The translations under genes were made by a program, and so were the position numbers. A DNA stretch of 64,000 bases from Dermacentor variabilis (taxonomy: Eukaryota; Arthropoda; Arachnida; Ixodida; Ixodidae), in NCBI RefSeq assembly GCF_050947875.1, contig NC_134569.1, forward strand, positions 207,194,127 through 207,258,126, read 5' to 3'. Shown here piece after piece: positions 12,101 to 26,000 of the stretch. The number at the start of each line of letters is the position of its first letter. Position 1 is the first letter of the stretch. A model generated the notes under the pieces. That model was not told where the DNA came from, did no database searches, and worked only from the letters and a program-made list of their open reading frames with translations.

Positions 12101-15100
12101 AGCTTTTGGCACCACTGGTCCTGGGATGCGAAAGAATGATCGAGCTGGCGACATTCTTCGGCGTAAGCAGCCGCTCTAGAAAGAGTCGTCCACTCCGAAG
12201 CATCTGGCCGGTAAGGCAGAATCGTGTCTATTGTGCATGAAGGTTCGTGTCCGTAAAGGAGAATAAAAGGGGAGAACCCAGTGGTGCTTTGCGTGGCGGT
12301 ATTGCAAGTATAGGTGACGAAAGGCAGAATGCGATCCAAATTCGAGTGGTCAGATGAAACATATAGGGCCAACATGTCGCCAAGGGTACGGTTGAAATGT
12401 TCTGTCATCCCATTAGTTTGAGGATGATATGCTGTGGTAGTGCGGTGAATTATGGGACACTCCTTTAGCAATTCTGAAAGGACGTCGCAGAGGAAAACGC
12501 GTACGCGGTCGCTCAGTAATTCTCGAGGTGCTCCTTGGCATAAAATCAGGTTTTGAAGGATAAAACTGGTGACGTCTTTTGCTATGGCAGATGGTAGTGC
12601 TGAAGTTTCAGAGTACCGCATGAGGTTGTCGATAGCAACAATAACCCAGCGGTTGCCGCTTGGAGTGTTGGGAAGCGGACTATATAGGTCAATGCCGACG
12701 CGGTCGAACGCGCGCGCGGGGCATTGTAAAGGTTGCAAGGGGCCGGTGGCATGCTCAGGTGGCGTCTTGCGTCGTTGGCATGTGTGGCGTCATCACCGGA
12801 CATACTGGCGAACGAAACGGTACATACCACGCCAGTAGTACCGAAGCTGGAGGCGGGAGTATGTCTGCAGGCGGGAGTATATCCTTGCGTTGAGCAAGAA
12901 CAGCGCCGAGCCCGACACCACTAGCGACCGTATGGATCTCAATTGGAGCAGAGGGATCGAAGTGTCGCAGTACTGGAGGCGAGGTGAGAACGCGTCGCAG
13001 TTCTTGGAATGCGTCGTCGCACGCCGGGGACCAGGCTGATAAGTCAGAACTGCCGGTGAGAAGCTGCGTCGAGGGGGCCATGATACAGGCAAAGTTACTG
13101 ACGAAGCGTCGAAAATGTGAGCACAGGCCGATGAAGCTGCGAAGCTCTTTCAGGGTGGTTAATTTAGGGAATTCGAATACGGCACTAAGTTTCGTGGGGT
13201 CCGAGAGGATGCCGCCTTTTGGAACTACACGGCCGAGAATACTAAGTGTGCGAGCGCCGAAGTGTCATTTCTTGAAATTTAGTTGCAGTCCTGCAGTGGA
13301 GATGCACGCAAGTACTTGCTCGGGGTGGCTGAGGAGCGATGCAAATTCGGTAGAAAAAGAACCACAATGTCATCTAAGTAACAGAGGCTCGTTTTCCTCT
13401 TCAGCCCTCGAAGAATGGTGTCCATCATTCGCTAGAAAGTGGCAGGTGCGTTGCAGAGGCCGCACGGCATGACGGTAAAGTGATATTACTAGAACACATC
13501 CTATATTCTCCCATTATAGCCTATCTTAACGATAATAACCTGCTCCTCAATAACCAACATGGCTTTCGCCAAAATCGCTCATGTCAGACGCAACTTATGA
13601 ACTTGTAACAGGTATTCACATTTCTTTGCTCAGATTGATTAGTACAGACGCCATTTTTATTGACTTTTTCTAAAGCTTTCGATCGAGTACCTCATAATCG
13701 ACTAAAACTGAAAGTTAGAAACCTACAGCTTGACTACAACACGCGGCGATGGATTGAGGAGTTCCTAACGAACCGATTTCAAGTAATCAGTCTCAACAAC
13801 TGCTTTTCTAACCGCACTCACGTCACTTCGGGAGTTCCTCAAGGATCCGTCCTTGGACCACTGCTAACTTTAATATACATAAATGACATCGCAACTAATA
13901 TTACCTCACAATGATGTTTCTTTGCAGATGACTGCGTCTTGTATAATGAAATAAGCTGCCCTGCCGACATCCTTGTGCTTCGGTCTGATTTAACAAAACT
14001 AACTGACTGGTGTGACACATGGCAGATGGAAATTAACATAGCCAAAACTAAACACGTAAAATTTGCTTCGATAACTCGACCTACCTCTGACCAATATACA
14101 CTACGCGGTACTACTGTTGACTCAGTATCTTCAATCAAGTACTTGGGTGTCCTGCTTACCTCCAATTTAAGCTGGAATGCTCACATTGAACACATCACCA
14201 CAAAAGCATGCAAAAAATTTGGTTACCTGAAACGTCACTTACACCTTGATAACACAGATACCAGACTTCGCGCCTATAGTTCTCTTATCAGGCCTTCTTT
14301 AGAATATGTGTCAATAATTGGGCACCCCCATCACTCTAATCTCACGAACCTACTCGAATCCGTTCAAAATAAAGCTGCGCGGTTCATCCTAACTTCATAG
14401 TCTCGATATCAAACTTTGTCCGCCCTAAAGAAATTACTTAATCTACCTTCACTTGACATACGCAGGAAATTATCACGGTTAACCTTCTTCCATAGCATTT
14501 ACCACAGCAACACTGCATTCGCTCGAGCCCATATTCTTCCCGCTCCTCACATCTCTACCCGCACATACCATGTTCATAAAGTAAAAACTATATTTGGCAG
14601 GACTAACACTTATCGAAATTCGCCTCTAGTTTTATCTATTGCCGAATAGAACTCGCTACCTGCAAACATTGCCTCGCTTACGCAATCATCATGTCATGCA
14701 GCACTGCTAACCTTTTTAGAGTGTGTCAACCTGTCCGAACCCACATTTCCTTGAATATTTACTTAAACAGTGTTTTCAAGTGCTTGGCATTGTATAATAT
14801 TCGTTCCGTTTCATCTGATTTGTATCTGTGTAGGCTGTTTACCTAAATCATTATTCAATTGTATCCTTAAACTCGTGTTTTGATGGGTACTGATTGTTTG
14901 CATCGCATTTTAGGTCCTTATGCGTGTTTCACGCTACTAAACATTGTATAAACTTCGTTACCCTTTTCTTTCTTTCTTTCTTTATTTCTTTCTTTTCTTT
15001 TTTGTTTGCTTTTTTATGGTTCCTAATGCCTTCATATATTTACATTGTACAGAGTTCACTCATGCTTGAACGTTTTCGTCCCCCCCTATGTAATGCCCTA

Positions 15101-15532
15101 ACGGGCCCTTAAAGTACTCAAATAAATAAATAAAATATAGCCCATCAGGTGTTACGAAGGCTGTCTTTTGGCGATCGGCCTCTGCCATTGTCACTTGCCA
15201 GTACCCGGAGCGCAGATCCAGCGAGGAAACGAATTCCGCTCCCTGCAGACAGTCCAAGGCATCGTCGATGCGCGGCAGAGGATTGACATCTTTGCGCGTT
15301 ATTCGATTAAGCCGGCGATAGTCGACGTAGAACCGAATGGGGACATCTTTTTTTGACGAGAACAACCGGAGATGCAAATACAACGGGGATGTTCACCTAG
15401 CAGCACTTGTTTTGTGTGGTAGCGGTAGGCTTAAACAGGTCGGCGCTATATCGAAACAGGGAAGCCAGCACGTCTCGTCGTCTACTTCTTTTTGACCAGC
15501 ACCATGCCCACTGCCCAGTGCCTTCAGTACAA

Positions 15533-15606
<74 letters not shown>

Positions 15607-16728
15607 ATGGTACAGAACACAGTAGTAATACTGTGAAAGACGAAATTAACTTTTATTGGGCGAACCTGTGCCCACAAAACCAGGCTACGCTTCAAGCAAA
15701 CGATAGCGGCAAGCAGTCGGCGATCGCCTAAAAACTCTGATCAGCGGGCCAAGCGCATCGGTCTTTTAACATGAGTTATCGAACGTTCCAGAGCAATCGC
15801 TGGTGCCCACCTGTGTTCTAGAAAGTTCTATGCCATCAGCATCGCGCAATAACGCAGTATGATTACGCAAGGTTCGGTGACAACGGACAGCGCATAGAAC
15901 AATCGATAACATTCCAGAAACATTTGATACATGCAGGTGCGTCCCACGCTGGGCGATAACGTGTCCGTGCCTACCAGAAAAAGATATGCAAGTCCACGTG
16001 TCAATGCTCCCCTCTCAGAAAGCATCGTCCGAATGCTACAAACCTATCAGGAGATGGCCACGGGCATTTCGACGGCTGGATGATGTCGGCGTGCAGCATT
16101 TCGTCGACTTGTTGCCTAACAGCTTCACGTTCTCGCGTGTTTGTTACGGGGATGCTGGGAGTACAGAAGATTGTATTTACAATATTTATACAAAATGAGT
16201 CAGATTAGATAAGATGGCTGACCAGCAACAACACGCGGCAGGCAGTGTCCCGCGATCTTCTTCCTTCTTTCATCCTTCCGTAACAGGACCCCAGGGTGGT
16301 GAAGCGCCGCCTCGCTGCATGCTAGGCGAAGAATTGCACGCGAAGTATGGCTTCAACCGCGAAACGTGGAGGACGTCAAGAGGCGTCGGACTTGAGTACG
16401 CATCAAACGGTAGTGGCGCAATCTCCTAATTTGCGTCGTTAACTAGACGTAGGACTTCATAAGGCCCTATGTAGCGAGAGAGAAGCTTCTGGGAGAGGCC
16501 AACCCGAAGACATGTTGAGCAAAGGAGCACCCAAGCACCTGGCGTGAACTTAACATCGTGATGGCACCGGTCGTAACGCTCTTTTTGTATACGCTACGAG
16601 GCTCATAAGCGAGATCCGGCGACTTCACGTGCGTGTGAGCGCGATCGATGACGTCACGAGGGTACTCATATGCAACATGTAGCACAGAAGGCAGGACGGT
16701 GACAAACAGCAATGTGGGGTCGCGACTA

Positions 16729-16809
<81 letters not shown>

Positions 16810-16935
16810 TGCCACGAGCCTCCTCCTGGACTAACGAAGAAGACAACAATGGCGCGCGTTCAGCCATCTTGGCCATTCCTTTTAGTCTGTGGTTATAATA
16901 GTGCTTCGCATTAATCTATTCGACGCCCCGTCTTC

Positions 16936-16972
<37 letters not shown>

Positions 16973-19900
16973 CGTGTTTGGGGCGAACACAGCAGCGAAA
17001 CTGTAAATGGCGAAACTAAATCTTATTTGGGCCAACTTGTGCCCTCAAAAGCAAGTTACCCTTAAAGCACAACGATAGCGGCGAACACAGTCGACGATCG
17101 TCGGAAAACCGATCAGCGGGTCAAGCGCGTTGGCTTTTATACATCAGTCGTTAAAATTAAATTATCGGGTTTTACGACCCAAAACCACTTTCTGATAATG
17201 AGGCACGCCGTAGTGGGGACCACCTGGGGTTCTTTAGCTTGCACCTAAACCTAAGTACACGGGTGTTTTCTCATTTCGCCCCCATCGAAATGCGGCCGCC
17301 GTGGCCGGAATTCGATCCCACGACCTCGTGCTCAGCAGCCCTATACATCAGTCGTCGAATGTTCCAGAGTAAGTGCTAGGATCACTGTGCCTTCCACAAA
17401 GTTCTACATTATTCATGTCGCGCACACATGCAATGAGATTACACAAGGTTAGGTCACAGACAGCACATGGAACCATCGATAACATTCCAGACACTTCGGA
17501 TACATGCAGGCGTGTCCTGCGCTGTGCGACGACATTTTTTAGGCGGTGAAACCTGTCGCCCGATGAAGCAAAACAAGTACACGTGTCAATATATATATAT
17601 ATATATATATATATGCGTGTGTGTGTGTGTGTTGTGAGTAGTGTCTGTTTCTCTGTGTGTGCACAAGAAGGGAAACCAAAAGGCTCGATTATTGTTAATC
17701 ACGACCGCAAAAGGCAGCAGACAATGAACTCGGAAAAAGCATAGATGAAATCAGCAGCTTGTTGAAATTGCAATCTATAAAGAAATGAAGAAATAGTAAT
17801 GAATTAAGACGAAATGATAACATGCCGCCGGTGGGATTCGAACCTAAGCTTGGGAATTTACGCGGGCGTTCCACTACCAACTGTGCTAAGGGAAGGCCTA
17901 TCAATTTGTGTATATTATTTTAAGCACAGGATCAATGGACTGTGGCAGTAGAAGAAGCAAATAAACGTGAAAGCACGTATAGAAAAAGAACAATGCACTT
18001 TTGACTGAAAGGCGAAGAATTATTTACAATAGCAATATTTGTAAACAGCTATAGGAAATAAGGTTAGCGGCTTTCTCGGCCGTATAAATGGTCTTATAAA
18101 CCCGTCGGCCTTCGCTTCCTTCCGTTTCTTTGCTCCGTGAAGTGACCTGCCATTTGGACGGCGCGTGCTTTCTCCGACTCGGATGTGCTTGCAGTATGAC
18201 TTTGAAGACGGAATCGACCACCGGTATTACTCGTTAATGTTGGTAACAAAGAAAATGGCCTTGTCTTTACCCGTAACGGGATATTTCCACAAGGAAACTG
18301 TCAAAGAATGGCAATTCCTTCAAACCCTCATGAAGGCTAAGCTTTTGGTCGAAAGCCATAGCGACATTACAGAGGAAAAAAATTACGAAAGGAGGTAAAC
18401 GCATCCGCACTCTGAAGACCGCGCAATGACCTTCCATGTAATGGTAGGCCTGATGTGCGCCGAAGTAGGGCCTTACCTCATGAATAAATGTTATTCTAGT
18501 TGACAGACGGTTTCGTTATAACTCCCACAAGCCACAGAAATTGTGTTTGAGAGGTTCCGATATTGATGACTACATTGGCGCTAAAAAAAGCTAACTTCAA
18601 GCTTAGTATTGGAGCCAACTTTCTCTTGAATAAAATAATTTTTATTGGGGTTCTGCAGCGAATATACTATGCTGAGTGTACTGCAGGCATTTAGTCAAAA
18701 AATATTGACATTTCCGAAACTTTTTCTTTCAGAATAACTTGGGAGGCAAGGAATTGAAAAAAATGTGTTCAAAATAAGTGTATCTGGAACACAAAGCATT
18801 AGTTACCTTGTTTCACTTAAAACCTCAGGCGCTACAGTATGTTTTATCGTTTCAAACCTACCTGCTCACAAAAGTAGGCAAAATGCATGCGTTTTTGCTC
18901 CAACACATCACTCAATGAAGAATTCAACGAATGACAATTAACTGGTGACCTAAAGAAACAAAGGTCAACCTTCACTAATTCCTGAGCAGGTACCTTCATG
19001 CTCAGGTGGCTCATGAAATACTATGCTGTGTGATGAATCTTACTCGAACGAGGGTTGTGACAGTCATGAGAAGTGTCTCCGGGAAATGCATGCAGCAGTA
19101 CAACAGTATCTGCTTGCTTGTTTTTACTGATATCACTTTAACAGATTATTCGCGATTAAATCAATAATAAAAAAAACTGAGAAACTGGAGAGCCCGAACT
19201 GCGCCGTACAAGGCAATACTGTTCATGAAATCACCTCCATCGCTTTTCGATTGGGCGCCGCAGTACTATAATTTACCTGCGGAGGGGGCGTACGAGCCCC
19301 TCCTGACTTTATGCACTGGGCCATGCTCTTAGAGGAATAGTCAGGAACATGTGGCGTTGATCGTCGCATCACATCTAGTATGTATTTGATGGGCTGAGTT
19401 TGTTCAGAAATCTTGCAGCATATGCAGTATCTTTGTCTGTACAACGTGTTTGAGAAGATGACCAAATAAAACTGCTCAGAAGGCATCGACGCCGATTGTC
19501 AATTTAAGCGAATAGGCGAACGCTTCCAGGAAGCTACCCACACTACTAAAGGAATGATGCGCATGCAATCGCATACTTGTTGCGGTGTGCATATAGGTAG
19601 CGTTTGTTTTCAGCATGAAATGCTTTCAGTTGCGGTTATGGGCAATATTGAATTTACTTTGTGCTAAAAGCCAGAGCCATTATGCGGCCACTTAAACGAG
19701 AATATCCTGGCTAGGTGGGAGAACAAAACCAGATCAACTGTACAACCTGTCAGAACTTAAGAAAATGCGGTCTCTGGACCCCAAACACTTCTACAGGACC
19801 TGGTTACATGTGCTAGTTGCTGCCAAAAGAAGCTACGAAAATTATTGCTTCCGAGTTCTTCCAAATCTTTGTTCGCAATATCACTCAAGCTGTAGCTTCT

Positions 19901-22900
19901 TGTACGCTGAACTTTTATTTGTCATTTCTAATAGCGTCGTTGAAAAGGCAGACACAGGGCAGCATTGCAATGTTTTGGCATAGAACCAAGGTTGCCTGTG
20001 CTCTTTTAAACGTCAGCGGTTCGTCAGTTCCGTTGCGCTGATTTTGCGTCCCCTCAAGTGTTTGCGCCACGGTGCGTGGCGCCTCCTTCGGGTAATTTTC
20101 TTTTTCTACCTGGGCAGTGCGCTACCTTCCCGGCGTCTTTTGCTGCCTGCTGTGACGCCTTCAGCCGGTTTTCTTCTTCTAGTGTGGCAGCGTCAATGTG
20201 GACTAGTGTACAGCATGACGTCGTGTGGTGTGCTCTACCGGGGTCTGCCGCTGCGAACACGCGCTACACCAGTTTTAAGATTGTGGCTACTATCATCTCC
20301 AACCAATCTGCTTTGCCAGTTGCAATTTTATGCTTACATCTATTCTCCATGACAGGGGAGTCGCCAATTTTTTGCACTGCGTAATTCCGAGACAACTGAG
20401 CCATTAACCAGAAAATCCTTAGCGTTAATGCAGGTGGAAAGCGCGCGCGCGTCAATGAGCTATGAGGTTATCAAGTGTCATTAACCAATGAACGTGCCAA
20501 AAAAATTGTTTGCGCGAGTGAACGTCGCCATTGTAGCGGCACCTTCCTATCGGCAGTGAAAGCCTGACCGCAACCAATTTGCAATTCCACGAAAGCGGGC
20601 GAAAGAGCTGAAAAAAGCTAGTCGCTTGCAATCGGAATGCCACGTCACAGTGATTCACTTGTTCCTAGCTGCACTCAAAAATATTGCTTGTTTCAATCAC
20701 AATTTATGCGGCTCTATTTTATCTAATCATGAGTATGTTTTGTATGTTAACAAGGTCAAGAGACGTTGAATGTTGCATTGACGTACCAATTGATTAGATA
20801 TCAGCAGACAACATAAACTGAGACAAATGCATAACTATTAAAAAAAGCGCGACAGCGTTTAGTACGTAATGTTTATCATGACGTGCACGTCGAAGTGCGA
20901 GCAGTGGTCGAGGCCGACAAGACGGACACGGTAAAGACGTTTGGCTCAACAAAATGTCGTTGGAAGTTTGGCTTGTCCGTCTACTCGGTCGTCCGTGTAT
21001 TCCATTCGCGCTTTAGTCTGCTTGCTGTGGAATTCAGGCCTAGTCTACTAACAAATCTTTCTTATTATGAAATACATATATTCAGTAGAGGACAGTTAAA
21101 TGAACGTCACACATGACGTCACAGGAAAACGTGTTTGAATAAGTGAACGTGTTCAGTGTAGCTAGCTGGGAGGCATTTTGTTTTCAGCGTAAGAGGCATA
21201 TAGGAACACGATAAGCGCACAGAGCGAGCGCTCAGACGGACAGCACATGACACAGCTTGTATAGGGTCTTCATTCTTGTGCGCCTATGGTCATTTTGCGT
21301 TGCAAGAAAAAAATAGGTAACCCATATGCGACAAAAGCGGCTACGACTATAGGGCGCACCGAAAGGCAGTACTTTGCTTCTAAGATCGCAGCCACTTCAA
21401 CTTGCACTTTTTTTTATGATATTGTGTTGGTGACTCTGGTATGACGGCGTAACCGTCATGAAAGACGTGTTTACGAAATTACAATCTGCTATCATATATA
21501 TGCCTCCACATTATGACTTGCGCAAGACAATGATTTTGGACACCAACAACGGCCTAGATTATTAGCAGCTGTTAAGTCATCTCAAACGTGGCATCGCGCA
21601 TAGAATTCATCTACCATTTTGGGGTAACAGGCATCACATCAAAACCGAATAAAATCTAATATGACACTGATAACATGCACAAACTTATAGTGTTTAGACT
21701 AGCGCCCTTTACTTAATTTTCGATGAGTGCAATATCATTTTAAGGGAGGTGCTTATGATATCAAAAAAGTAGGAACATTACCTTCTTGCACAAGCCGAAC
21801 GATATATCTGTTTTATTGTGTCAGTTTTAGAAAGCTTGAACATTTTATCTTTCTAAAATCACAAAAATAATGTCCATTCCTGCATCTGGGGAATTATAAT
21901 TCATTAACGCCGAATTAAGAAAAAACACACAAACCTTTTGTCTCCTTGAGGTAGGGCAATACTTCCTGCGTTATGTGGAACACGGAGCGAAGATTTGTGT
22001 TAAGTTCGGCATCAAATTCCTCGAGCGGAATTTTTCCTACCCGACTGATTGTCGCTGACCCAGCACAGTTGACCTAAATAAAACAAAACAGCAGGCATAA
22101 CGCTTTAAAACCATTCTGCTCGTTATGTTGCAGTGGTGTGCTCAAACAGAGACTGGTGATTAGATAAATAAGTCGCTAGTGCGGCAGGGTGACATTAAGA
22201 TAATCAATTGCTTTTGTTGTGGAGCTGACCCGAATGCTGTAGTACGGCACATTGCGTGGCCGTGTTGCTTGATAGAAGCCAAATCGCCAATTTTTTGGCC
22301 TTTCAATGTGAAGTTCGCAGAGCAATGACGGTTTTTAGAACGTAACTGCTCGTGTAAAAAAGGTAAATAAGCTGACATTCGTGGTAGTGACTCGCGCATT
22401 TTATTCTGAAGAAGAAAAAGGTTCTCGCTACTTCGATTAATAGAACATTTGCTTCCCGAGCTCCACGTGCTACTTTCAGCAAAGTAATTTTTCTATGCAT
22501 TTCTCACCATCATGGTAATATCGTGAAAATTTAAGTTTCCTAGCCTCGGACGACGGCCTAGCAAGCCCAAATCGCAACAAGAGAAATGAGACTTAGTAGC
22601 CATCACCACCATCACCCGATTTATGTCAGCTGCAGGAGGAAGGCTAATTACACCTATCTTGTGCTGCTTGCTACATTTCCCGCCTCAACCTTTACTAATT
22701 TAACCACACCAACTAATTGTACGCCGTTCTCGACTGCGCTTCATAGCCTCACGCATTGCAAGGCCTGCCCAGCTGTATTTATTGATACTAATGCCCACTG
22801 GAGCCCGTTTGCTCTCCATACACCCATTTGCACTCCAATCCGCTCCGCTCTTTCCTGTCCCTTAACGTTACTGCTAAAAGTTACGTTACGTTCCTCTTCG

Positions 22901-23007
22901 CGCCGTCCTTACATTCGACTGGCCGCCGTCTGACCGTCTGAGGAAGAGGGGGATTGGGGGTTAATCTCGCGACCCCCACCACCCTTGGACCCCATCAAGG
23001 ACAGAAT

Positions 23008-23077
<70 letters not shown>

Positions 23078-26000
23078 ACCCAAGCTTTTTGGTTAACCTC
23101 GGAATTAGTGGCCCAGATGTTTCTACGGGTATAACGTAAACACTGTACACTTTTGTTTTCAAGGATGGCGTTAAGCTGTACGTCATAACTTGGTAACGCC
23201 TGTCGTAGGCTCTCCCACTCGTTTTTATTAATCTCTAAATGTCCTTCTTATCAGGGTCAGCTGCGAGTATTTCCTTTACATAAATGTACTTTTGCTCAAA
23301 TTATGGAGTCTCGCTGACACGTATAAATGATCGTTCTCTTGCGAGGCAATTAAAAGTTACCTTTATCAACTGCATATTAATCTTTAGGCCTGCTCATGCA
23401 CTTTGTCGGTTAAGGTCCTTAACCATTTGTTGCACCTAGTCTCCTGAGTTGTAGAACAGGACAATATCTTGAGCAAACCATAGGTAGCTGATTTATTTGT
23501 CATTTATTCGCCCTCCTAACCCTGCCCAGTCTAATACCTTGACTGCTTGCAGTGAATAGCATAGCAGAAATGGTGTCTCCTTGCCTGACGCATTTTCTGA
23601 TATGTATCTGCCTGCTTTATTTTTGGTGATGTAAGGTTACTGTGGGCGTCTTTATGGATATTTTCTACAATATTCGTGTACGCTGTCTGCAACGTTCACT
23701 GCGCAATACCTCCATGATTGCTGTTATCTCTACTAGCTTATAGTGACTTATGGGAACTCTTATAGAGAGCATGTTCAGTGAGCGCAGCAACTTTATCAAG
23801 AATGCCTGCAAAAGGATCGGCCTTCCCCTGTAAGGGAGGCATCGGCGTGACGCGGCCATGACGTCTTCCCGGCGTGACACGCCTCTACTCCGGCCGTGGC
23901 CGCACTACTCCATTAGGTCGACCGCGCCTGCCAATCTTTTGGGGTGGCAGCCTCCCTCCGGTTTTGCTCGGTTGTTGCCTTTCGAGGGCCGCTGATATCT
24001 GCTGGACGGCCTGGGCGTCGACCTCGTCATCGTAGCACCTCGTTGCGGTCTCGAGCCGCGGCGGGATCGTTGTCATCATTGCAGCTTCGTGCGGGTTCTT
24101 GGCAAAGTCCCAAAGGATGTGAGCTGTGAGGTGCAGTGGACTTTTCCTTTTGGCACAGACAACAAAGGTCACTAACATAAACACTTGGACACACACGCCT
24201 CATCAGCACCGGGGTGAATAACGACCCCATCTGAAGTCGTCCGTATAACACCGCTTCCTTACGGGTCAAACCAGGATGAGGTGGCGGCATATTCCTGCTT
24301 TCTAGTGTGTACCACTTCACAATTTTGTTGTAGGAGGTCAGTCAGTCCTTGGTTTCCCACCACCACGACGGGTCGACCGCCGTAGCAGCGGCACGGTTGG
24401 TTAGTCCTCGTGGCGCCGCGTTCGCTGTCTCGATGTGGTTTGCGTTGGCGTGATCCGAAACATCCCTGCCTATGTGCGCCGGAAACCACTTTATCACGAC
24501 ACACCTATTTTCACTCGCGAGATCGACCGCAGGCAACACACGCGTGGCTTCACCACACACCCTTGCTCTGGCGTAATTTCTCACAGCCGTCCAAGAATCA
24601 CAGAGCAGAGTCGTGCCCTCGGGGTCAACGATGGCCAGGGCAATGGCCACCTCCTCGGTTCGATGCGCCCCTCGAGTCCCCACACTCGCAAGAAAAAGCA
24701 TGTTCGGAAAGTTAGCAGGTAAAAAGGCAGCAGCAAAGAAGGAGCAGGCATCTTGTGCGCAGACAGCGACAGAGGCATACCTGACTTATATACAAGATGT
24801 GCTTGTCCTTTGCCGCAAAGCCCATGACGGTATGACGGTGTCTGAGAAAGTGGGTCACGTATTAAGGGGCCTAACAGATGATGCCTTCAATGTGCTAATC
24901 TGCAAAGACTGCGATACCGTCGATGCCATCATCGAAAAGCGCAAGCGCTTAGTGACCTCCAAAAGTCGACGCATTTCCCATCATTTCACTCGACTTCCGA
25001 ACACGGCAGCAAAGTGGTCGTGCGAAGACGTACCTGAGTCGCCAGCGCAACTCACCGTAGAATACGTGAAGATCATCCGACGTGAACTTGATGCTGTACC
25101 TGCTGCTTCTACGTGCGGCCGCACCTGTGACCATAGCTCCCAGATGGTGCCACTAGTCCAAGCTTTCGTTCATCAGGAGCTCTACAATGCTGGCCTGGAC
25201 TCTGTGCGCCGCAGTTCCTTACCAGCCGATCAACCGCCGTCCCTCACATTCGGCGTGCCCAATTTCATAGGCCGCCGTTCCGTACTCGCAATCCAGCGGG
25301 TGGGGAACTGGTGGTGACCGTCCCATTTGCTTCAACTGCCACGTGACCCGTCATTGTAACAGCCGGTGGTATTGGTATCAGGCAGCCTATGGATACAACC
25401 GCCGCCCCGACATGGATCATCGCCGATTTCAGCCCTACCACGGGCCTCCTCAAACCTCAGGCGGCTACGTTCCCTCCATTCCGTATCGTCGCTCACCATT
25501 CCCACGTGTTCACCGATCCCGTTCGCCGTTGTCTCGTAGCCAGTCATCTCGCTCGCCCGAATTACGTCGCCCTTCGTCGCCGATCGAAGGACTCCCTCGG
25601 GAAAACAAGGCGATGTAGCTCCCAGCGATGACGCTGCATCGATGACTCGCCTGCGAAATCCTCCGACCACACTGCAGACCAGAAGGAACCTAAGAGACGT
25701 TAAACTGGATGACACAAATGCTGTTACTCTAGTGGATACTGGGACTCACATATCAGTGATGAATTCGGAGCTTTTTCGTTGCCATAAGAAGGTCCTAACA
25801 GCACCCACAGTACCGTTCATTCGTGTCGCCGATGGCGGACGTTTCCAGTGCTAGGGATGTGCTCCGCTCGAATAAGTGTTGCTGAATAAGTGTTGCTGAT
25901 AAGCGTTGCTGTGCACTTGCCGTGCTTGAGAAATGCTTCAGTGAACTCATCCTCGGTATGGATTTTCTGTCTGCCCATTCTGCCCTCATTGGCTGTGTAA

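Noticed and set aside
15393..15731. Open frames reading IYIYIY repeats (also at 16625-16914 and 22954-23139)
   Set aside because: They are translations of (TA)n microsatellites, not genes.
17821..17897. Functional tRNA gene
   Set aside because: A and B boxes are present, but the acceptor stem does not pair well and a SINE-like body follows; called as a tRNA-derived repeat.
20040..20384. Overlapping 68-108 codon frames on both strands as host exons
   Set aside because: The frames follow GC-rich composition; no family motif or consistent splice sites.
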